A stretch of 64,000 bases of DNA. Source: Fallopia convolvulus. Lineage: Eukaryota > Streptophyta > Magnoliopsida > Caryophyllales > Polygonaceae. The notes under the pieces were generated by a model. It was not told the DNA's origin, ran no database searches, and saw nothing but the letters and a program-made list of their open reading frames with translations. Location of the stretch: contig OZ024730.1 in assembly GCA_964016875.1 (NCBI GenBank), positions 40,308,795 to 40,372,794 on the forward strand. Direction: 5' to 3'. Of the stretch, positions 34,824-47,387 are shown piece after piece (the stretch's first letter is position 1; each line of letters opens with the position of its first letter). The position numbers and the translations under genes were made by a program.

Positions 34824-36943
34824 TGATAGCTACATTTAGGTATAGCTTAGGATGCATATTTATGATTATTTTGCTTGGTTTTAGCTTAGTGTAGTTTAAT
34901 TCTTAGGTTTTTAGGCATTCTTGGAAATTCGGGCTTTGTGCTTGTTTTGTTCGGTTTTACAGATCTTTAGGTAAAAAAGCATGGACGAGATGAAGTTTAG
35001 TGGACTATGGTGGAGTTTTGTGAGGCTTAGAGTGATACAAGTGAAGATTGGAAGAACCAAGGCCCAAGAGCTTGAGGGATAAAAACACTTAAACTCGGGT
35101 TATGCATTAGAATCTTGTTTTGACACCTCTATCTTGAAATGCTTGGTTTGGGAGCTCTAGTGGTCGGATGAAGCTGAATTTGGTATCACTGGAAAGCTAA
35201 CTCAAATAGCTCCAATTCTTATTTTTACTCTGAGTCCAAATTCTAACTCAAAGGGGGTCACCTGAATACTTAAACGAGAAGTAATGTGGGCTGAGAGTGC
35301 AGGGCGCGCGGCCGCACCATATGGGAGGAGCCCGCGCCGTATGCTTTTTGAAGGAGATGTTTGGTCCGTGTGACTGGGCTTAGTTTTATTAATTCCGACG
35401 TGTTTCCTTGTATAGGTGATTGAGATTTGTTTCCTTTGATATCTTTAGGAGTTGTTAAGAGATATTTAAAACTTTTTTTATTTTCTCTCTCTTTCATAAC
35501 CTTGATCATAATTTGGAGGCTAGGATTTCTTCTCTCAAAGGAGCAACCTTTGAATATTTTGTAAGTTTTTCTTAATTCAAATATGCATTGCTAAATCCTT
35601 TGTGTTTGACTAGTTATTGAAATTGTAAATTACATATTATTGTGAGGTTTGATTGATTCTCAACAAACTTGAATAGGTTTTATTCCCTATGCTTAATTGA
35701 ATCAAAGTTATTCTAGGGTTTTGTTAGATTGGCCACCTAATAAAATCTATAACTATATATTAAAGTTGTACCTTTTCGAATCACCAGAACGATTTTGGCC
35801 CCAACTCATGTTTAAAAAAAATTATTTTTATTATTATTATAATTTCTTTCTATTAATTTTTTTAACTATTTAAATTTATCTCTAACATCAAACAAATATC
35901 TATTTAGTATAATAATATCTTTTGAAAGCTTCCTTATACAAGTATCTAAAATTAAAGTTAAAATATTTTAAATAAATATAATCTTTTAGCATATATCTTT
36001 TGACGAATTTATTTATAGAAATATATCAATTTTCTTTTATAACTAAAAATTAATCATAAATATTTATAATGTTTAAAATTAATAAAAATAGATAATAAAA
36101 TATTCAATAGATATATTGAAATATTTGATAATCACTAAATTTACGTATATGGATAGTAATAAAATATGATATATCTTCATTCTCAACATTAAATTTAATC
36201 ATTTATATTGATTGAAAAAATTATACATTCTATGAGCAATAAATTACATATATTAAATTTGATATTATATTTTTATTTGTTAATATCTTATTTATAATGT
36301 CTATAAAATATCGAATCGTGGTCATACATGGTACGACGGGTAAAACTAGTTTCTAAGTTAATTTACAACTATTCTGATTAAGTCACGTTGGGGATTGATT
36401 AGATAAAGTAGCAACTAGCAACTATAATTGTTTGGACCTGTTGTAGAAGGGAATAAACCACAGATAACTTGATTAGTTGTTTGCGTCGAGTATTTGTTTC
36501 TATCGATACTTTGAACTTAAAGTTGTTGTTTAATTGAACCTAGGCATTGTTTTAGGTTGTTAGATGATTATGGTTGTTCAGACTGTTAGCTCTTTCAACT
36601 TAATATAAAGTTTTGGATAATAATTCATGATAGACTATTCAAGCGAATTGGGAATCAAGAGAATCAATGATCAATAACTATATCTATGATGGATTTAACT
36701 AGTTGAACATGCTTTCTTCGTACTTGTTTAACACAATCATATTTGCATTCATAATTAGTTTCAATTTGCATCTTAGATTAGATAATCATTCACTAAACCC
36801 CCCTTCTTTAGTCACTTGGCACGTAAGTAATTACATAAATACACGAGTCTCTGTGGGATCGACCCTTACCTACCATTCTACTAAGTTTTGTTAATTTATG
36901 ATTCTTTAGTAGGTATTAACGACCACTGAAAAATACCTCATCA
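34824..36943 (+). repeat. Solo LTR, Athila/Tat type
   Basis: It starts TGATAGCTACATTTAGG and ends ACCTCATCA, flanked by a perfect 5-bp duplication GAGTC (34819-34823 and 36944-36948), with no internal element sequence. Near the 3' end it has CTCTGTGGGATCGACCCTTA, a block found close to the end of Athila/Tat LTRs. It includes a 604-bp Helitron-like insert, so the LTR proper is about 1.5 kb. It is the product of LTR-LTR recombination. Confidence 0.85.
35746..36349 (+). mobile_element. Helitron-like insertion inside the solo LTR
   Basis: It begins TCTATAACTATATATTAAAG after an A and ends CTAG before a T, the A/T host dinucleotide and TC...CTAG termini of plant Helitrons. A weak TCGT...ACGA stem lies upstream of CTAG. 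The segment is far more AT-rich than the surrounding LTR and has no coding capacity. Confidence 0.55.
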
Positions 36944-36948
36944 GAGTC

Positions 36949-38400
36949 TTGATTATTTTCTGAGCGAAGACCGGATTTTTCCCTAGTGATTTTAGGGTTT
37001 TCGGATTTTAAAAAACAATGTGGCGACCGCAATCGCCTGGGCCACAGCCGCGGTGGTATGGACCGCGATCGCGGTTGACGAGGCCGCGATCGCGGTGGCG
37101 CCGAAACTCGTCGGCGCCTTAGAGTTTGTGAGTTCGTCGTTTCTTCGGGCCAAGAAAGGTTATTTCTTGGTTGTCAAAGATCAATTCCAGCCTCACGATT
37201 GCATAAATTGATCGCTTTTTTACATCCTTTGAGAACTTCACTTGTGGCTTGACTTTGGGATCTACTAGTTGATTGATCATTGAAAACGGGAACAAATCTT
37301 CCCGATGTGTGTCATTAGGAACAGTAAAGTCCACTCAGATTCTCCAATTTTTCCTGACCATGACGGTGTTTGATGGTCGGGTTGGACACCAAACTTCTTG
37401 AATAGCGCTGATTTACTTTGATCTCCTTTTATAGCAATTAAGGATTCTGTTTGCTTAGATAGAGGATCGTTTTGCTTGCTTTTACGATCGGATTTATGTT
37501 TAGGAGGATGTTCAGCCTATGACAAGTAAGGTCTGATTCTATTCCAGGCAAGTAATATGAGCTCTATGCGAAGAGGTCACGATTACTCCACAATAGGTAT
37601 ATGATCGTTGAAAACCTGTCAGGTTTACCCCAACGATAGAAGAATTTCTTCTTGGGCTAGTCTTCTTCCACAAATTTCTTTTGTAGTTCGTCAACGGAGT
37701 TTTGATTAAATTTTGAGCCTACTCTGGTCCGTTCCGGCACGTCGAACTTCACACGTTTCGTTTTTGGGTTACCGGCGACCACGGTATTAGATGTCACGGT
37801 CATGGTTGCTTGGGCCACGATCGCGGTCCTCCTGGCAGTCGATTTTGGTCCTTGCACACGTCCGATGGAGCGAATATCGATCGTTGCTGCTTGTGCGGGT
37901 CCCGGGTCCGCTCAAGAAAGTTATCAACTTTTCCCTTGTCAGATTTTCTTCGCTTTGATGGTGGATCGTTGATTCACGATCAAGTTTTCAACTTTGGGCC
38001 ATCGGACGCGCACCCAGAGCCTAACCCGTCAATTAGTGGTCAACTACCAACTATAGGCGGGATTGAATTCGACAAGGAGTTGACAAAGTCGCTCCTTGCC
38101 CCCAGTGACTTCGATTTCGCAGTGCGCACTACGATCAGCAATGGTTATGATAATTCGATCATGGTTTTTTCTGGAGTTCATACAAATCCCAAGGCGGATC
38201 CTTTTTGTTGAGCTTTAGAGACGCCCTTAGGGTAGAAAATTTCCAAACACACAAATTTCCGGAGGCACAAATTTTCGGAGGGGCACTCCGGTCAAAAAAC
38301 GGAGTCGCGAATTTCCGGAGGGGAACTCCAGCGGGCTGCGATCGTAGTTTTTGTGGGTCGTAGTCGCGGTCAGGGTGTCGTGGTCACTTAATCTCCAATA
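36949..38400 (-). pseudogene. Tat/Ogre-like reverse transcriptase relic and upstream region
   Basis: On the minus strand, LPGIESDLTCHRLNI (about 37548-37505) opens the RT domain. AIQEVWCPTRPSNTVMV follows, then VDFTVPNDTHREDLFPF and INQLVD to about 37255, with frameshifts between. These correspond to the conserved RT start of Tat-lineage elements. The palm and YxDD are missing. Upstream (37600-38400) are only short frames and many CGATCGCG-type phrases. The right boundary of the element was not found. Confidence 0.65.
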
Positions 38401-38643
38401 TATAGATAATCTAAAATATGGACTAAAAACTTGAATAACAAATCTTCAATACAAAATCGGCCGAAAACCTTCGTGAAATCCAAATCTCCTATGCGGCTCT
38501 CTCCCCTAAAACAAAAAACTAAAACTAAAGTTTTTAAACCTAAACTAATAGGAGTATATTAATAAAGCTAATCTGAGAAGCATGAGAGGCCCACATTGAA
38601 TTTCTTTCTCACTGACTACTTCCTCCAAATGTGGGCTTTGATA

Positions 38644-38913
38644 CTCCCTCCGATTCAAAATAAGTGTCGTTTTAGATTTTTACACTAGTTTTAAGAAAAG
38701 TATTAATTACACTCAAAATCTTAAACTTTTTCTCAATCTTATCACTCACCATCTTTTTGGACCAATAAATGAATATTTGTAGTTAACAAAAACACATTCC
38801 AATAAGCATTCTTATAACTCTCTCCTAATCAATTGCCTAGAAAATTTAAAACGACATTTAAAATGAATCAAAAACAAAGTGTTAAAAAGACACTTATTTT
38901 GGATAGGAGGGAG
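38644..38913. mobile_element. Stowaway-type MITE
   Basis: TIRs start CTCCCTCCGATTCAAAATAA and (reverse complement) CTCCCTCCTATCCAAAATAA, and TA flanks each end (38642-38643, 38914-38915). The 270-bp element is the same family as 59547-59817, in opposite orientation. These are the diagnostic features of Tc1/mariner Stowaway MITEs. Confidence 0.88.
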
Positions 38914-39169
38914 TAGTAATTACGTACGACCCATTAATTCAATGAGTTGCAAATCAATGTCTCCTTTCAAATTGTTACGCCCAAACTCCCACACAAGCAG
39001 AATAGACTTAAAACACCTCCAAAATATCAAAGTTCGGGTGTATATTTCAAATACATAATAAAATAAAAATAAATATAATATATATATATAAATGATCTAA
39101 ATTAATATGCAGCTATAACCCTAAAATATGACTAAATTAGGCGTTATCAATAACTTAGTTGTGTCATTT

Positions 39170-39890
39170 CTCGTTGACATTTATTCAACTTTAGTTAATC
39201 AGAGAGATATTGAGTGTTGTTTCTTGGACTTCCATGATATGACTGTATCACCCACAAAAACAACAAAGCCACTAACAAAACGCTGTGTATTGGAATAGGA
39301 TGCCTAGTCAGAATCACAAAAAGCTTGAAGTTTCATGCCTAGAGAAGAGCTGAACAACTAAAGCTTGATCAATTGTCCCTTTTAAGCACCTCAGAACATT
39401 AATGGATGCTTCCCTGTGAGTGGATCGAGGTTGTTGCAAAAATTGTTTAAAAACTAAACTGTATAAGCCAAGTTAGGCCTGTTGTGCAAAAGAATATTCA
39501 GTTTCCCACGAGTCTAGCTTCTATATTATGTTGGATTAGGTAATAGTTTTCTAGAGTTCTGAAGCAATTTGGTATTGACCTCAAGAGAAATTTTCTCAAC
39601 TCATTTATAAGCCACCATATATATTGGTGAACTGAAGCCCCAAGAAATAGGTAAGCTCACCAAGATCTTTTATTTTGAAAACATCATCCAAGAAAGCTTT
39701 CAAAGAAGTTATTTCTCTTTCATCATCACCAGTGCATAAAATCTCATCAAATCCGTCATTCTGATTCGCTAGTTCTCGAACCTACCGGCAATAAGCTTTG
39801 GCTACTTGTTGTTCCCATGACCGATTTGAGTCAGCTCAAATGACATCCTAAATACCTGTGAAACTAACACAAATCTAGAGCAATGCCTAC
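39170..39890 (-). pseudogene. Ty1/copia RT-RNase H relic
   Basis: On the minus strand: RPNLAYTV, a stop, then FLNNF; CLKGTIDQALVVQLFSR; and FVSGFVVFVGDTVISWKSKK, which is the copia RNase H signature (the usual SDWA tryptophan is a stop). Gag, protease, integrase and most of RT are deleted between this block and the PBS. Confidence 0.75.
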
Positions 39891-39902
39891 TCTAATATCA
39901 AT

Positions 39903-40862
39903 TGTTGGATCGTACGCGTTAGTGGAGTTGGGAATGGCAGTTGGATTGTTCCCAAAGTAGCGAAAACAAGTAAATCACAAGTAAAATAGAAGAGATGGAA
40001 CACAGTTTACCCATAGAGGAACCCCACTACAACCAACTAGTTTTATGGATTGAACGAATTCCTTCTTTTATTGATAGTTCCCTTAGCTACTACAATGAAA
40101 ACTTAAACTTCTATGTTTCTAGCAGTCTCCGAACTCTAGGAACACTAATGAACGTTCTCAACCTAAGTACGAAGATAACAACACAACAAAAATAAAAAAC
40201 TCAAACCTTAAGACCTTTACTTATACTCTATTCAATTCCCTAGTTCCATGGAACACACTCTTTGATGTCACTGAGATCACACACTCGCCGCTGTGGAGTT
40301 CTCTGGATTTCTTCTTCGCTCCTTTAAGGTATGCTTGAGGCTTTGTGAGAAGTGATTTGCAAGAGCACTATTCATGAGCTTATATAAGCGTGTAATGCTT
40401 GGGGCTCAATCTTATCTTCTCGTGCATTTGTCCGAAATACTCTTGTCTTGCTCTCCAAGTATGTGTAATTTCTTCACATGTGATTCAATTTGAATTTTGT
40501 CAACTCTTTAAGCTCATTGGACCATTGGATCAATCGGCTCAGTCTTAGGAAAAGATTGCCCCTCTGTTTTGTCTGGAACAAGCTTCCGCATTTCACAATG
40601 AGTTGTCTTTGTCTTCACATGTGAGTTCCCTTCTCTCAAAACTTGTCACTCATGAGTTCCCTTAATGGTAACTTCTTCATTTAGCTTCCATTTACTTTGG
40701 TGATATCTTACTCTTGAGTTTCCTTGATGAGAACGTCCATTTGACTTGGAGTTTCCTTGAAATACTTGGATATAAAACATTAGTTCTCTAATAGTGTTTG
40801 TTGTTATCAAAACTGGAGAGATCGATCGTTGTTCCAATGTTGTAGAACTTGAGTTCCCAACA
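39903..40862 (-). repeat. Ty1/copia 5' LTR with degenerate PBS
   Basis: A 960-bp segment that on the minus strand starts TGTTGGGAACTCAAG and ends CGATCCAACA. It is followed at 39902-39886 by TTGATATTAGAGTAGGC, a decayed initiator tRNA-Met PBS (TGGTATCAGAGCAGGC class). No matching 3' LTR was recognised, so the element is truncated on its left side. Confidence 0.65.
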
Positions 40863-41774
40863 CTTTCTCAATAGTTTCTTATCTACAAAAAACACTCATT
40901 TTTTAAAATAATTATTGGAAACTAATATAGGCAAGATTTTTTTTTTTAAATATACATATATTATCTAAAAAAATTATTCTATTCAAAAATAAAACAAATA
41001 TATTAATTATTTTCTTTAGTATGTGAATATAACTAATTAAAGATAATTCAACTAATTTCAACTAAATAAATTAATTTAAAAAATGGACGATTTTATTCAA
41101 TGTGAAACCGTTTAAAATATTATTTTAGCATTCACTATAATATATAGTAATGATGACATGAGCCCTCATATTCAAGAAAAGAATACAGTAAAATAAGAAA
41201 CATTAATAGATATTTATTATTTTGAAAACAATCAATTTATCTTTGTTGAGGGAGAGATATTGAGAAGGCAAAAAAAAAGGAAAACAACATTGGAGAGTGA
41301 TTGAAGATATGTGGGAAAGTTGTAGAATTGTGCTAAGCAAGACTTCACAAGCAAAGTTCTCTACGCATCAGATTCATCTCCCATGGACTCCAAAATCCAA
41401 AACTGTCATAATCCAAACTTCTTTAGTAATCCATTATCAAATTTCATTAAGAGTTTAGATTTTCTTTCCATTGGTTCGATTTTACAAAATAAATTTACAT
41501 GTTTTTGTAAGTCGAGAATCGATCAAATCCACTTGAATCGAGAAATATATTGTATTTAATTTACATGTGTTTTTGTAAATTTAATTTAGCTTCTCCCAAT
41601 ATTAGATCACATCACCCAAAATGAGTTTTAATAAGATGAGAGTAAAAGACCTGTTTAGTTGTCCGTATCTTTTATATTTCAGTTGGTTTTTCAGTTTAGG
41701 CCATGTTTATCCCAAATTTTTTTTTCTCATTTTTATCACTTATTTATAATCTATTCATCATATATTAAAATTTA
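40863..41774. other. AT-rich intergenic DNA, nothing recognised
   Basis: No ORF with coding character and no terminal repeats were found. Confidence 0.5.
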
Positions 41775-42001
41775 CTCCTTCCGTTAGCTAAAACTTAACA
41801 ATTTACACATTATTTAAGAAAGCTATCAAAAATATTATTATACCCTTTACTTTACTTTTTTACTTTATTGAAACCATTACTAATAAGATATTAATAATTA
41901 TAAGGGTAAATATCTAAAGTAGATGTCAAAATAGCTAAAAGGACGTATTGTATGAAACAAAACATCAAGGCTCAAAGGACAAGTTTCACTAAACGGAGGG
42001 A
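41775..42001. mobile_element. Stowaway-like MITE, diverged
   Basis: The left end CTCCTTCCGTTAGCTAAAAC and the reverse complement of the right end (TCCCTCCGTTTAGTGAAAC) are about 85% similar. The 5' flank has TA, but the 3' dinucleotide is not clearly preserved. The interior is non-coding and about 225 bp long. Confidence 0.5.
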
Positions 42002-42089
42002 TTGTCATTTTATAGGGGTGTTGTTCCCTAGGAGTCGAACTGAGTTCAGTTGTTATATGAGCTTTTTAAAGGAAGAAGTTCGGAGGTGG

Positions 42090-43548
42090 TCCAATAAATG
42101 AAGAATAGAAGGATTGTAGGTCTAAACAAAATCTCGGTGGAACTTTAGAAATGTCACAAGATAAAGAGTCTGAATTGGCCAACTTATTTGTTCAACGTCC
42201 GACAATGAGAATTTCGGAACAAGAACTGAGAGTCTCTCACTCACTGACACATCTTCAGTTTAGCTAAAGTGCCTAGAGAGTGGAGGGACAATAAATTGGT
42301 CCCACTATGAAGTTCTGAGGGAGGAAGATCAAGTTGAGATTGAGAAAGCTTATTTCTGTATCCTAAAACCAATTTGGCTTTATGCTAAGGAGGTCTACGA
42401 CAAAGGCCATCCATTTTATGAGGCCTTTGCTAGAGATATACAAGGAAAGGAAGAAGAACCTACATATGGTCTTCATAGACCTAGAAAAGGCCTACGAGTG
42501 TCAAGGGAGTTTTTATGGAGTTGTTGGAGCCAAAGTGGTTTACAAGACGTATATTAGAATCCTCAAGAACATGTATGACAACTTAGTGACCAACATTTGT
42601 ATCCTGGAAGGGGACGTAGAGTACTTCCAAGTCCAAACCGGGTTGAACCAAGGCCCTGCTATATGTATAGGTGCCTAGGTGTGATAGAAGGCTAGGTGGG
42701 TTGGGGCCTTCAAACGCCTAGGTGGTGCCTATACAAGGCTTCTGGTGTATTCTCTTTTGCATATGATATTGTGTTGGTGGATGTCTAAAGTCGTGGTCAA
42801 TAGTAAGCTCGAATAGTGGAGAAGAGTTCTTGAACTTAAGGGTTCATATTCAACAGACTTAAGACAAAACATGTAGAGTTTGGCTTTGGAGGGGCTTCTT
42901 GGGGAAATGGTAATGTGAAGCTTGGAGAAGATAATATCCCAAAGAAGCAAAGCTTCTGGTAAGGGTCTCTCATGCAAAATGATGAAGGGATTAATGCAAA
43001 TATCAAACATTTGATCGAGGTGGGTTGGCAAAATGGATAGCAACATCATGGGTCTTTTGTGTTAAGAAAGGGCCACTTAAACTCAAGGATAATTTTTACA
43101 TGGTACTTGTTAGGCTGACTCGGTAGTATAGAGCAAAGATTTGGCTCCCTATCAAGGCTCATGAGTAGAAGATGATGACAGTATAGATGAGGATGTTTGT
43201 TATGAGAGCATAGGAGACTAGACAAAATCAATAAAGATGTCATTTATAACAAGGTCGGTGTAACCCACATTAAGGATAAGATGTGCGAGTCGAGACTCAA
43301 ATGGTTTAGGCACGTGCATCAAACACAACATACCGCTCTAGTACAGAGGTGCGATAGCTTGAACTTAGTGGACTTCTGCCGATGAAGAAGGCACCTCAGG
43401 AAGAGTTGGAAGGAGGTCATTAGAAAAAAAAAACTCTCTTAGCCCTCGCAAAGGATATGATCCAAGATAGGGCCTTGAGGAAAGACAATATTAGGGTGGT
43501 GGAGGTGTACGTTTCTAGGGGTGAGTGGGTTGTGTACTTCCTCTAGTG
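42090..43548 (+). pseudogene. RTE-type LINE reverse transcriptase relic
   Basis: The segment 42382-42678 is open and reads RRSTTKAIHFMRPLLEIYKE, LHMVFIDLEKAYE and FQVQTGLNQG, the RTE-clade RT core. The flanks continue in broken frames: VPREWRDNKLVPL upstream; VNSKLE, IPKK and WRRVLE after the lost FADD region; then VGVTHIKDKMCESRLKWF and LRKSWKEVIRKK near 43250-43430, the conserved C-terminal blocks. Many stops and frameshifts indicate an old copy. Confidence 0.75.
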
Positions 43549-43767
43549 AGGGTGTAGGCGTAGGTGGGTCGTTTTTATTGTCCTTTAGTATCTTTTGTGT
43601 GGATGGTGTGTGCTTTCTTGTTTGTTCTTGTTTTTAGTACTTTGTAATTTATGTGTCCATTTTCTACGACTCGGTTATGACCACGCTTACTTTGACCTTG
43701 CATTGAATTGGTTCACTTGAGGCTTTTCGCATTTGGATCTATTGGAAACACAACCTTAAATTGTTAG

Positions 43768-44566
43768 GGTCCATTCGGCAACTAGTTGCTTATCAATGTT
43801 GAAGCTTAGAGTGTTGACTATGTTGATGCTCAAATTAGGAGTTGAAAGTAAGTGTTGAAATTGAGTGTTTTTTTCCATATAAGCTAGGGAATGTTTGGTA
43901 GGGACTTGTTTATATGTGTTTATTTTTCTAGGAAAATTACCAAAAACAGCTTGAACTATTAACAAAATAAATATAAAAATAAAACACACTAAAGCCAAAA
44001 AAAAAAAAACGATAAGCTAGTTAGATAAGCTCGGAGGTGCTGATTATTTTTTGAGGTCGAAAAAAACTTGATAAGCTTCCATAAACTTGGTATTGTCGAA
44101 CACATATAACATAACTTATTTTTCTCGATAAACGTGGTAAACTATATTAGATCCTCTCCAATTGTGAAACATCCAAGTTCTTAAATCTTTAAATAAAAAA
44201 GATAAGTAAATATAAATCTGTATAAGTAAAAAATAGAGAGTTTTCTTGTAGATGATATCTGGGCTGACAAAATATGACTGCCATTTTCACCTCTCTCTAT
44301 AATAAAATACTAATGTAATGTTGGCCCATCTTGAAAGAATTTATTTTACCTCATGTAAAATATTTAATTTTGTTTTGTAAAGAAAATTTTAATCATCTAT
44401 TTAAAAAAAATTATGATAAAAATTCAAAAACTCGTGGTTGTAGGATAAAGATTCTTATGCTTATGTGAATCAAAGAGAGTGTCAAAATGGTAAAATAAGA
44501 AACTCATGTCAAAGTTCACTAATGAAGATGCTCTAAGCTCTTTATTTATGCATTGTCGAACGGGCC
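43768..44566. mobile_element. Possible TIR element, weak
   Basis: GGTCCATTCGGCAA at the left and, reverse-complemented, GGCCCGTTCGACAA at the right match at 11 of 14 positions, resembling Harbinger-type ends. No direct target duplication is visible (TAG versus ATA), so this remains a suggestion. Confidence 0.3.
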
Positions 44567-45034
44567 ATAAATGTTATTATATCAAGAGATTTTCTTAGAT
44601 AAATATTATAATATGAAGAAGAGTCACGTGCGAATGGTCGCCTGTGTGGGAAATAAGAATAACTCTCGATCGTTCATTCCAAAAAATCAACGTCCCTGAT
44701 TAAACATTCATTAAAAAAAATACGGCACGGGCGAATTTTTCTCGTATTATTCGCGTATTTTTCAATAAAATATGACACGAACGAATTTTTCCCGAATTAT
44801 TCACGAATTTTTCGAAAAATACGTTTTTATGAGACGCGCCCAATTTGTTCATCAGAAATAGCGATTTGTTCATCAATATTCACCAATTGTTCATCAATAC
44901 TAACTAATTGTGCATTGAGTTTTTGATAACATTGTTCATTGATTTCGAACTTTTTTTATTTTAATTTTATTTTTAACCTTATTTATGTGTAGGAATACAA
45001 TATTATGTAGTTTTTTATGCACATATAATTAGTT

Positions 45035-45240
45035 TTGATATACCCATATTTTTTCATTGATATACTCGTATTTGTTCATTGATATACCCTTATTTGTTCA
45101 TTGATATATCCATGGTATACATCTTTTTTGTTCATTGGTATACCATTATTTGTTCATTGATATACCCTATTTATTCATAGATATACCCTTATTTGTTCAT
45201 TGATATGACCTTATTTGTTCATTATTATACCCTTATTTGT
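45035..45240. repeat. Tandem repeat, ~23-bp unit (TTTGTTCATTGATATACC)
   Basis: About eight consecutive imperfect copies of an ATTTGTTCATTGATATACCC unit in the left half of the foldback element. Unit length varies by 1-3 bp and there are no unique spacers. Confidence 0.85.
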
Positions 45241-45582
45241 GAGTTGAAATAAACTTATGTTATGTGTCAAGGCTATCAACTTGTACATTTAGGACTATTA
45301 ATACCATCAACTTCTATATTTAGGACTATCTATTTGTGCATTTTTGCATTTATTTTGTGTTTTAAGGTTATCTTGAATTCAAAGTATAATACGAATGAAG
45401 TGCTTTAAGGCTAACTTGTCAATACGAATGAAGTGCTCAATATAGTACCAAATTAAGATAAGTTTGATGTAGAAACTTGAATGTAAAAGATAATGGATAA
45501 AGAATTTGACTTTGCAATAATTAGTGTATGCTAAGAGAACGAGATAGCAACAAATCGAAGAGGAGTGCTTGTGCCTTATTTA

Positions 45583-46010
45583 GCTATGAACAAATTGATG
45601 TTATTAATGAACAAATATGCATATAGCAATGAACAAATTGAGGTTACTAGTGAACAAATATGCATCTAGTAATGAACAATTATATGAAAAAGGCAATGAA
45701 CAAATATGCATAAACCAGTGAACAAATTGATGTTACTAATGAACAAATATGCACAAACCGATGAACAAATATGCCAAAACCAATGAATAAATATTTTCGT
45801 TTCTTATAAACAAAATCACAATGTTGATGAACATATTGCATGTAATTTTGATACATATTTGTTCATTTTTTATGTACAAATAATAGATTTTTGATGCACA
45901 AGCAATAGTTTATTTATTCACAAAATCATAATTTTGATGAACAAAATCACAATTTTGATGAACAAATCCACATTATTGATGAACAAATCCACAATACTGA
46001 TGAACAATCT
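45583..46010. repeat. Inverse-orientation repeats (AATGAACAAAT units)
   Basis: More than a dozen ATGAACAA cores at a spacing of about 21-23 bp in two subtypes: AATGAACAAATATGCA (45583-45800) and GATGAACAAAATCACAA (45930-46010). They are complementary to the units of the left half. Confidence 0.85.
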
Positions 46011-46200
46011 GGGCGCGTGTCCTATTTCCGTTTTTTTTCATAAATACGCGAATAATTCGCCAATAATTCGTTTGTGCCGTTTTTTCCCCTTTTTAAGTGA
46101 AATGATTAGCACCTTTGATTTTTCTTGATCCAACGGCTCTTGTTTTTTCTTATTTCGCACATGAGCGCCCACTCACACATGAACCTGACTCTTATAATAT

Positions 46201-47387
46201 ATTGACTGTGACATATAAGGTTATTATTTTAATAATTATAAGAGGTCAACATTATAAACTATTAAGTTAAACCAAATCAACAAGTAAAAACTCGAAATGA
46301 CCCAAGCCAATTGGCTTATAAATATGAATGATCCAAACATTACTCAATCCTATCTAAAAATAATCGAACTCAAACTCGACCAAACCATCTCGACCCAAGC
46401 CAATTGGCTTATAAATATGAACGACCCACTTTCGTACAACTACTTATTATACCCCTATATTTAGATATTGGGTCATGGAATATATCACCCTCCCAAATCG
46501 GTCTAGAGTACCCTAGTTGTTTCGATAGTATCTTTCTCCTCTGTACATTTATGTACTAATAGCAATATAATTAATCAGTGTGCAACTTTACAAAAATAAA
46601 TTAGTAACTATCCAATAAAGACATTTATTATTGATACGGAGTACAAATTAATTTAACCGGACGGACAGTCCACTGAACGAGAAATTTAAAGCCTTTTCTT
46701 ATTTTTCACATTTTAAAATCAGTAACCACAAGATTTATATATAGATAAAACATAAGTAGTGCATAAAGTATGTACAGAAAATGACAGAGAGACAAATTAA
46801 AAGCTCGAGTATGCTACTACTATAATTGTCTCAAAAATTGGGATTTTAGAAAGGAAAATAAACTTCTGGTGGTTGGTTTACATGCATACCATGAAATCTC
46901 GATTATTGAAAGTGCATCTAATTTACAGTTCACTTGCCAAAATTTCAAGGATGGATGAGCTGGTCCTTAAATAATACTACTAGAGTACCGGCAAAAAAAT
47001 AAAATAAATAATACTACTAGAGTAGTATAGTTTTGACTAGACTCGAAATAAAAACTGGAGTCGGAGTATTTAATTGAAAAATCGCCATATTTATAATTCT
47101 ATAGAACAAAACCTGCCAGAGAGAAAGAAACATATAAACCAAAAAAAAAAAGGAATTTAAAATAGTAGTAGTAATGTTTGCTTTTTCGCCTTCCATATCT
47201 ATCACTCTGTTACTTGGGGTGTACAGAGCAGTTTCACTTTTCCTCTCCTGAACGCGAAACCTCCAAAAAGCAGAAAAGAATAAGCAGGAGAGTCCTGTTA
47301 AAGGGAGACTCAACCTTGAACTTCCTTCGTTTTGATTGAAAAGTGGCTGATGAAATCTCACAAGAGGTTGAGAGGAACTCCAAAACC
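46201..47387. other. GT92 upstream region
   Basis: AT-rich sequence with no credible ORF. The last ~200 bp become pyrimidine- and purine-rich and presumably contain the promoter and 5' UTR of the GT92 gene. No TATA box could be assigned with confidence. Confidence 0.5.

Larger units (their letters stand above)
44615..46191. mobile_element. Foldback/MULE-like element made of ~22-bp repeats
   Basis: Arms of about 230 bp are inverted copies of one another (GAGTCACGTGCGAA versus GAGTCAGGTTCATG, converging on 'gcgcccaatttgttcatcag'). The element is flanked by an exact 9-bp direct repeat TTATAATAT (44606-44614 and 46192-46200), the duplication length of Mutator-like elements. Inside the arms the left half carries TTTGTTCATTGATATACC-type units and the right half the inverse (AATGAACAAATATGC, GATGAACAAAATCAC) at a period of about 21-23 bp, roughly 25-30 in all. 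No ORF encodes a transposase. Confidence 0.8.

Noticed and set aside
37060..37100. GCGATCGC words like the HIP1 palindrome of cyanobacteria
   Set aside because: The surrounding sequence is a Tat-type retroelement relic with RT motifs; there is no sign of bacterial DNA.
45035..45240. Regular ~23-bp repeats resembling a CRISPR array
   Set aside because: There are no unique spacers of constant length, the units are tandem and degenerate, and the repeats lie inside an element with inverted arms and a 9-bp target duplication in a plant genome.
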